Below are positions 1-9,000 of a stretch of 11,136 nt of DNA, piece after piece. Origin of the DNA: a bacterium (GTDB lineage: Bacteria > Oederibacteriota > PGYV01 > DSBP01); the NCBI GenBank assembly GCA_011049465.1, contig DSBP01000188.1, forward strand, positions 1 to 11,136, read 5' to 3'. The translations under genes were made by a program, and so were the position numbers. Numbering within the stretch: the stretch's first letter is position 1; every line of letters starts with the position of its first letter. The notes beneath the pieces are model-generated. The model searched no databases and was not told the DNA's origin. It was given only the letters and a program-made list of their open reading frames with translations.

Positions 1-3000
1 GTAACAACCATGCCGTCGTCCGCCCTTCCGTCCCACGAGACAAGCTGGGTATAGACAATACCGCTGCTTATCGGCTGGTTATATACCGTTGTTCTCACCC
101 TCTGGCCCGCCACGTTAAATACCATAAGGACGGCGCTGTCAGCGTCCTGCGTTACCCTGAATATTACATCAACCGTTTCACCGGCTGCCGGGTTAAAGCT
201 GTTTGTGGATAGCGCCATTATGGCATCGCCCGGCTGTGATACGCCCGGCTGTATCTGCACCTCGTTTGATGTTACAGAGCCGTTTCTGGCTACCGTCAGA
301 AGCGTCAGCGCATCAACATACTCCCAGTACGCCCCGCCCTCAAAGGTGACAGCCCCTCCGCCGGTAGCGCTGTATGTCCATGTAAACGAGGCCGCGCCTC
401 CGTATGCAGCAAGATTTACAACCTCAAGCGGATCAGGCCCTGATATAATGGTCACTGCACCGCTTCCCGATGCTGTCGGTGTTACAGAGAGCGGATTTAT
501 TGCCAGTGTCCTCGGCACAACAAAATCCGCGTCAGTCTGGCCGTTGTTCGTCACTGTCATAATAACGGTAATCATCTCATTTAAGCCTATTGTCGAGGGC
601 CCCGCCCATAAGGCAAGCGCAAGCTGCGCTCCGGCCGGGCTTATGTTTATCGCCGACACGGCGGAAGCCGAGACAATGGTTGATGTCCCCTGATTTGTAC
701 CTTCTGCTGTCGCAGTTACAGAGAATAACCCCGGATTGGAAGCTGTAAATATCCATGTGAACCGGACTTCCTGCCCGACATTTATGGATGAATTCACAGG
801 CAATGGCCCTGATACAAGCGATGCCAGCAATCCATCAAATAAAGCCACAGGCGTAACAGCAGCCGCGTTAACAAGGCCGCTGTTATTCACCGTCATAACA
901 ACCGTAATATTTGAACCAAGCGGCACAGGGCTCTGTATTGCCGTCATCGATAGAAGAGCGCTCAAATCAGCCTGCGGCTCTGTTACATTAAGGACAATAT
1001 CCGTGACAGGCGAACTGATATTTCCGGCTGTATTGGAATCAACGCCAAGCACATTTGCCTCAAACAACACGCCGCCCTGCACTGTGGCAGAATATGTCCA
1101 GGTAAACGAAGCAATTCCGCCGCCAAGCACGCTTATGGAGCCTGTAGGCGCTGATAGGAGCTCAACAGAACCGCCAAGCGATGTGAAAGATGCCGTTGAC
1201 GACACATTTGTCGCTGTAGCCTGCCCTGTGTTCTCAACTGTTACCACAAGATATACGGGCCTTGTTTGTGACACGCTTGTTCCGGGCAGCAGGCTCAGCG
1301 TGGATGAAAGGTTTGCAGCTGTCTGCATCACAATATTACCCGTTGACACAACAGCGCTCGCAACAGGAAGCCCGCTGTTCGCGTCTGTTCCCTGCGCGCT
1401 TGCTGTCAGCGTAAACGTGCCGGAATCATCAGCGGTAAATATCCATGTAAACTGCTGCTGCGCCTGTCCCGCGATTGTGACAGGAGGCGCAGGAAGCGGC
1501 CCTGATACAAGAGTAACAGAACCTGTTCCCGTAATTGTATATGACCAGTCAATGCCTGTATTAAGCCCGTCTGCCATGCCTGTATTTGTAACTGTCATCA
1601 CAACAGTAAAATTATTTCCTGTATTGAGCCTGTTCGGCGCCGCGGCCATTGACGCTGTCAGGCCGGCCGGCGTCTGGACAACTGCGCCCACATTGCCTAT
1701 ATTGGAGTTAATAACCCCTATTCCCGAGTCCATTCCCGTGGCGTAGCCGCTTATGCTGAACGTCCCTATCGTGCCTGCCTCGTATACCCATTCAAACGTA
1801 ACCTCATCGCCCACTGCTATGGTAACCGGCCACGGATACGCGGGCGGGTCTGTAATCACAGGCCCGGATACATAAGACCATCCTGTAAGGCCCGTAAGAG
1901 CTGTCGGCGATACATTGTAGGCATTTGAGGAGCCAACGCCGTTATTTGTAACTGTCATGGTTATTGTCAACTGCTGGCCCTGGCTCAATGTCGCCGGGAA
2001 AGATGCCATTTCAGCTGCAAGCGAGGCTGAGGCGTTTATTGTGATTGTGGCTCCGCCTTCAGCTGTTGTGAGCACGCTCAGATTGTTTGCGTCCTGGCCC
2101 ATGGCGAATGTGCTGAAGGTTATTATTCCCTCTCCTGTTGCCGTATATATCCATGTGAACCTGTGAGCAGCGCCGGCATTGATGGTTACATTATTCGGCA
2201 GCGGCTCATACACAACCGCCGGCACCGGCGGAATAAGCCCTGAGCTTTCATAAACAAGGGCGACAGGGCTGACATTTACAGCCGAGGCGCTTCCTGAAGG
2301 CGCAGTATTTGTAACGCTCAGCACAAGCGTGAATGTCTGGCCGTTATACCTCTCCGCGGGCGAGACGCTGAATTCAGAGACAAGCTGAGCCGCGTTCTGG
2401 ACAATACACATATTTGTATTTGCCGCAGAAGAACTTATAATACTGCCTGTATTAACATCTTCACCGGAGACATTTCCGCTGAGCCAGGTGGTCCCAAGCC
2501 CGGCCGCGTTGTATGTCCAGGTGAAGACAGTTCCCTGATAGCCGCTGAGCGTGACAGGCGCAGGCGATGTAAGCGGGATGAATCCTGCAGCGCCGTTTTG
2601 CGTAAGCGGATCCTGCGGCATTACGTTATTTAAAGTTCCCGCGCCCGTGTTTGTCACTGCCATGGTAACGGTTATTACCTGATTAATCGTGGCGCGCTCC
2701 GGAACCGTAAAGCCGGTTATAGAGAGAGCCGCTGATTTTTGAATTACCACATCATTTGTTGCCGATATGACGGAATTAACCTGATTTCCGGTGTTAATAT
2801 CATACCCTCTGGCCCATCCGCTCCAGTTAATAGTGCCTTCTCCTCCCGGATAATCCGCTGTCACCACCCATGTAAATGTGCCCGACGCCCCGGGCGCAAG
2901 CTCAAGCGATGACGGCACAGGCGCAGGGTTGTTTGGCGAGGCAAAACCCGTGCCTCCTTTAAAGAGCTGTGTCGGAGCCACATTTATGGCTGTGGCTGAG

Positions 3001-6000
3001 CCTGTATTTGTCACAACCATCTCAATGGTAATCGTCTGCCCCTCATTTACAAGCGGAGGCCACGCGAACAGAGCCGACTCAAGAGATGGCGGCGGCTGTA
3101 TGTCAACGGAATTAACCGCTGTATTCGCAGTATAAGGGCTCGTTGTGCTCAAAGCGCGCGAGCTGAACTCATACACGCCTGTAACAGCGTCCGTCACAAA
3201 CCGCCACTCGAACAATGCCGAGGCGCCTACGCCAAGGTTGAACGAAGACGAGGGCGACGTAACAAGGCTGCCCGCTCCCGGCGTCCATGCCAGCCCGTCA
3301 GCCGTCACATTGGCAGCAGCGTCTGTTCCTGTATTTGTCACAGAGAGCCTTATGGTAAGCGTCTGGTTCTGCCCCGCGTTAGGCGACGGTATTATAATCA
3401 GTTCTGACGTGAGAATGGGCTGCTTGGCTATAATTTCGGCCATTGCTGTATTTGACCCGGCGTACGGAAGCGGCAGCCCTGTATTTACGTCTATGCCATT
3501 TGCGCCGCCGCTGAAGTTTACAATACCGGTAGCCGAAGCCGAGTATGTCCAGGTAAATATTACGCTCTGCCCGCCCGAAAGAACCGTACTTGCAGGTACC
3601 GGCCCTGTCAGATGCTCTATAACCGCAGGATTGTCATTAAACAGTGACGGTGTTACATTATTTATACTGCCGTCTCCCATATTCGAAACAGTCATCCTGA
3701 CCGTCATTATCTGCTCAACCGCGGATATGGGCGGATAAACAGTAAGCGCGGTTACGCTCAAAGCCGCCGGAGCCTGCACGGATATATACTTGACCGCAGA
3801 ATCAGGAGTGGTTAACAACAGCCCTGAATTCGCGTCAACCGCCTCCGCATTACCGCTGTAATAAAGCGTTCCCGAACCCGATGCAAGATATCTCCACTGG
3901 AACGACTGTGACGCGCCTCCTGCCACGGGTATGTACACAGGGGTGTCAAGAAGAGCAGCATCAGCTGTCCCCGCTGCATTTCCCACAACAAGGTTTAAGG
4001 CTGTTATATTTGCGGCTGCTCCGCCCGTGTTCGTCACTATCATGGTAACTGTTATCTCCTGCCCCGCGTTAACCGAGGCAGGCGCGTAAACATCTGACGC
4101 TATAACAGCTGCCCTTTGTATCTCAACAAGCAGCGAATTCGCGGGCTGCGAATTCTTCTCTCCGTCAATGTCGTGATATGCCGCGTATGCCGTAAACACC
4201 AGCGAGCCCTGCGAAGTCGCGCTGTATACCCATGTAAAATATTCTGACCCGCCGGACGCTATCCCCGGTGAGACATCCGGCCCGGAAAACAGAGTAATGG
4301 CAGCGCCGCTGTACGTTGTTACATTAACATACGGAGTAACGTTATGCGGAGCCTCTGTGGCCGCAGTGCCCGCGTTTGTCACGGATAATACCACTGTTAT
4401 GTCCTGTCCGACGGATACCACGAGCTGTTCCACCGATACCTGATTCACGAGGAATGCCGAATCACCTATCAGCACCTGATTCGAAATATCTGTATTTGAT
4501 GCAAGCGGCGCGCCGCTGTTTCCGTCCGTGCCTTCGGCACTGCCCTCAAAATCAAGCAGGCCGGGCGCTGTTGACTGATAGACCCATGTGAAATATGCCG
4601 CTGACCCGCCGCTTATTGCAGGCTGCGCCGCAGGCAAAGGCCCTGATACAAGATTAGCAGCTCCGCCTCCCGCAAGGACAAGCGCCGTGGGTGTTACGGC
4701 AGTGGCAGATGCCTGGCCGGTATTTGTGACAGCCATATATACGGTAATATTCTGGCCTGTCTTGACAACCTCGGGCTGTGCCGGAGACGCCCATATATTT
4801 GCGCTGAGCATGGCAGGCATCTGTATCTGAACCGTGTTTGAGAGCGTAAAGTTTGACGACTTAACCAGCCCCGAATTCTCATCAGTACCTGTCGCGTTTC
4901 CGCTCAACGTCACATGGCCGGAAGCTGTCGCGCTGAATGTCCATGTAAAGTATTCTGTCGCGCCTCCCGCTATGTTCTGGCTCACAGGCAGCGGGCCTAT
5001 GGGCGGTATCATTCCGCCGGTTGACGACTCTGTTATAAAGAGCGTGCTCGGCGACACATCAACAGCCTCTGCCTGGCCCGTATTCCGGACAGCCATTATA
5101 ACCTCAACCTGCTGTCCCACATTCAATGTGCTTCCCTGAATTGTAATGGAGCTGATTAGAGCCGCTGCCGACTCGACAAGTATGTTGTTTGTTGAGGCGG
5201 TCACGCTGTAATATGAGGCAAGAGTCCTCTCATCCTGTCCAACAGCCCTTCCGTAGAACCCAAGCGAGCCTGACCCGCCCGTTGTATAAACCCATGTGTA
5301 TGAAGCCGCGCCTGTAAGCGCCGGTATTGACGCTGAAGCCGGCAGCGGCCCTGATATGCGGGTGGCCGCAGCCGTGCCTATCCTTGTAAGCGGCAGTTCA
5401 GGAGCGGCGTTTACAGCGCCTGTCTCTCCGGTATTGCTTATGGTCATTACCACTGTTATATTCTGGCCCGCTGACACGACTGACGGCGGCGTCAATATCC
5501 TCATATCATTATATGAAAGCTGCGGCGGGCCGTAAACAGTAATTGTATTTGAGCCGCCCGAACTGATGTCTTCTGATACCTCGCCTTCGCTCCTCGCGTG
5601 GCCTGTAATAACACCCGTGCCTGTCACTGCGGTTGTCCTGTAAACCCATGTAAATTTAGCAGCCGCGCCCGGCGCGATAAACGCGGACTCAGGAACCACA
5701 TTGGCTATAAGCGTGCTTGGCTGTTCTACATATAATATATCCGGGGTTGTCGAAGGCGCATCAACTATGCCTGTATTAGAAACCGTCATTATTACAGTAT
5801 ACAGCTGATTAACGCTGAGTTCGCGCGGTATTGCCTCGATGTAGCTTGACAGCACGGGCACAGTGGGCCTTATGAGGGCTGTTCCTGTCGCAACAGCGCT
5901 GTCAACAACAAGCCCTGAGTTAGCGTCAGTTCCCGAAGCTGTTCCCGTAAAGACCAGCGAGCCCACAGATGTGGGGCTGTATGTCCAGGTAAACTCAGCA

Positions 6001-9000
6001 AATGCCGTTCCTGCTATATTATGGCTTAATGGAAGGGGCCCTGATACAAGCATATATGCGGCATCCCCGGACACTTCAAAACCGGCCGGTTCAACGCCCG
6101 CAGCCTGGGCCTGCCCCGTGTTTGTCACCCTCATCCTGACGGTTATCATTGTGTCAACACCGACAACCTGCGGCTGAACATAAATCGCGGCAGCGAGGGC
6201 CGCAGGTGTTTGTATCAGGTAATTTGTCTTTGAAGCAATCGCCGACTTTGTCACCTTGCTGTTGTAATCATATCCGCGAACCTCTGAAGTAAGATTTACG
6301 AGCCCGGCTCCGTTTGCCGAGAAAGTCCATGTAAACGACTCATTTGTACCCGACAAAATATCCGTAACATCGGGCCAGCCGCCGAGCCAGAGCGCGCTGC
6401 CTGTCCCTGTCGCGACAGTCGTCAGGCCGAATGCGTCCTCAATATCCGCGCCGCCCGTATTTGTCACATTCATAATAACAGTCATTACCTGTCCTACGCT
6501 TGCCTGCGGCGGCAGCACAGTTACCCCGCCTGTAAGCGCCGCCTCTGACTGAATAACAACTTCATTTGACCATGCCGGGTCAGAGTGTATTGTTATGCTG
6601 CCCCGCGACGGGTCTATGGCAGAGGCCCTGTTGCTGAAGGTAATTGTGCCTGCTGACGCGGCCGTGTACCTCCATGTAAATACCTGATGTTCTCCCGGAT
6701 TTAAAATAGCCGCTGACACCGGATTGGGCCCAAGTATGTAGCTTAACCCGCCTGTGCCGTTTATGGCTATTGCGCCCGGCACAACAGACTCAGCAGCGCC
6801 CGTGCCTTCGCTTGAAACCGTCATAAGTACTGTTATGCTCTGGCCCACGCTCACCTGCGCAGGCAGGCCGCTGAATGATACTATGTTAACCGCTGCCGCG
6901 GGCACAACCTCTATGTAATCCGCCGACTCAACAGGAGTAATTGTGACCGGAATACCGCTTACAGCGTCAAACGCTGACGCGGATACGCTGAATGTCAAAT
7001 CGCCTATGGCTGACGCCTGATAAGACCATGTAAACCTTGTTGAAGCGCCGCCCGCAAGGCTCGCGGCTGACGCCGGAGAGGGCCCGCTGCTGTAAACAGC
7101 TCCGCCTGCACCGTCAACAAGCACAGCCGTTGGCGTAACACTGTCAGCTGCCGCATCGCCTGTATTTGTTACTGAAAGTATAAGTGTTATGTATTCGCCT
7201 GTCCCTACCTGCAGCCCCTGCGATATGGCAAGAGCTATGTCAAGGCTCGCGGGTTTCCTTATTACAAGCGCGTTGCTTGCCGTATCAGAGCTCGAAACAA
7301 CCACTTCCGAGTTCTCATCCATTCCTGACGCGTTCCCTATAAAGTTTATTGTACCTGTTCCTGCGGCCTCGTAGACAAAATCATAGACAGCGGACGCTCC
7401 TCCCGCGATATCCTGCGCCGCGGGCGGTGCTCCTGCGGGTATGGCTCCGCCGCCGCCGGCCTGGCTGAGCGAAGACGGGACAACACCTTCAGCAAGCGCC
7501 TGGCCTGTATTGGTAACAACCATACGCACTGTGAATGTATCTCCCAGATTCGCGCTTGACGGCGCGTATATGGCGGACACAAGCGCCGCAGGCTGCTGAA
7601 CAGTTATGAAACCACTCGACGTTGATGACGAGGTTACTGTGGTATTGCTGTACTGAGCGTAGCCCTTCACACTGCTGTTCACAGCCAGCGTTCCCGCGCC
7701 CGCAGCTGAATATGTCCAGGTGAACCATCCGTTACCTGATACGGCTATTGTCCTTGATACGGGAATCGGCCCTGTCAGATAATCATACGCTGCCGTTCCC
7801 AGCCGTATAAACGGCTCCGGCGTTACGCCATTCGCCGATGACCCGCCCGTATTGGAGACATTCATTGTTATTGTTATGTACTGGCCGACCGAAACTGTCG
7901 CGGGTGCTATAAATATATCCTGAACAAGCTGCGGATTGGCGTATACAGTTACTGTATTTGTGTCTCCGGAGCTTACATCAACAGAGGCATACGCCCCGCT
8001 TCTCGCGAGCCCGGTTATCACTCCTTGTCCTGTTACTGCCTGCGTGCGGTATACCCAGGTAAATCTCGCGGTCCCTGCCACGGGTATATCCGCGGTATCC
8101 GGCGTAACCGGAGTTACAATATCACTGCCTATTTCAGTAAACAGTATGTCAGGGACGGTTCCCGGAGCAGCAACTATGCCCGTGTTTGATACGGTCATTA
8201 TCACAGTATAATTCTGGCTCGTGTTAAGCTGTCTCGGCGACGCCTCTATGAAGCTTGTCAATATCGGGTTGTTTTCAACCACATTTACGCTGTTTGAAGT
8301 TACATTTCCGGGTAACGCAACATCAAGGCCGCTGTTGGCGTCAATACCCGCGGCTGTTACCGTAAACACAACCCCGCCCAGCCCCGACGGCGTGAATTCC
8401 CACGTAAACCTCGCGAAACCCGAGCCCACGATATTCGCTGACGCGGGCACAGGCCCGCTCACAGGCCCGGTTACTGTTCCTGATATAAAGTCAAATCCTA
8501 CGGGTGTAACTCCCGTCGCCTGGGCCGCACCTGTATTTGAGACCGTCAGGATAATTGTAACGGGGTCTCCCTCGCCCACAGCCGCGGGCGCTGCTGTCAT
8601 ATAAGCGGTGAGCGCGGCCGGCGCCTGTATTAGAACCGCATTGCTTGAGGGTATATTTGAAAGGACAGGCTCAGAGGAGTTTTCATCTGTCCCTGCGGCG
8701 CGCGACGTAAATGATACTGTGCCCGCGCTTACAGTGTCATATACCCATGTGAAGCTTGCGTTTGTCCCGCCCGGTATGTCCTGCGCGAGCGGCGGCGTTA
8801 CAAGGCTTACCGCGCCTGTGCCTGATATGCCCGGTTCTGACGGCAGCACACCCAGCGCATCAGCGCTGCCCGTATTTGTCACCATCATTACGAGTTCTAA
8901 CTGCTGTCCGGCCGATACCTGCGAAGGCGCGGCTGTCAGGCCCGCTGTCAACGCGGCCTTTGTCTCTATTATTATCACGTTTGACCCGGCTGTCGCTGAT

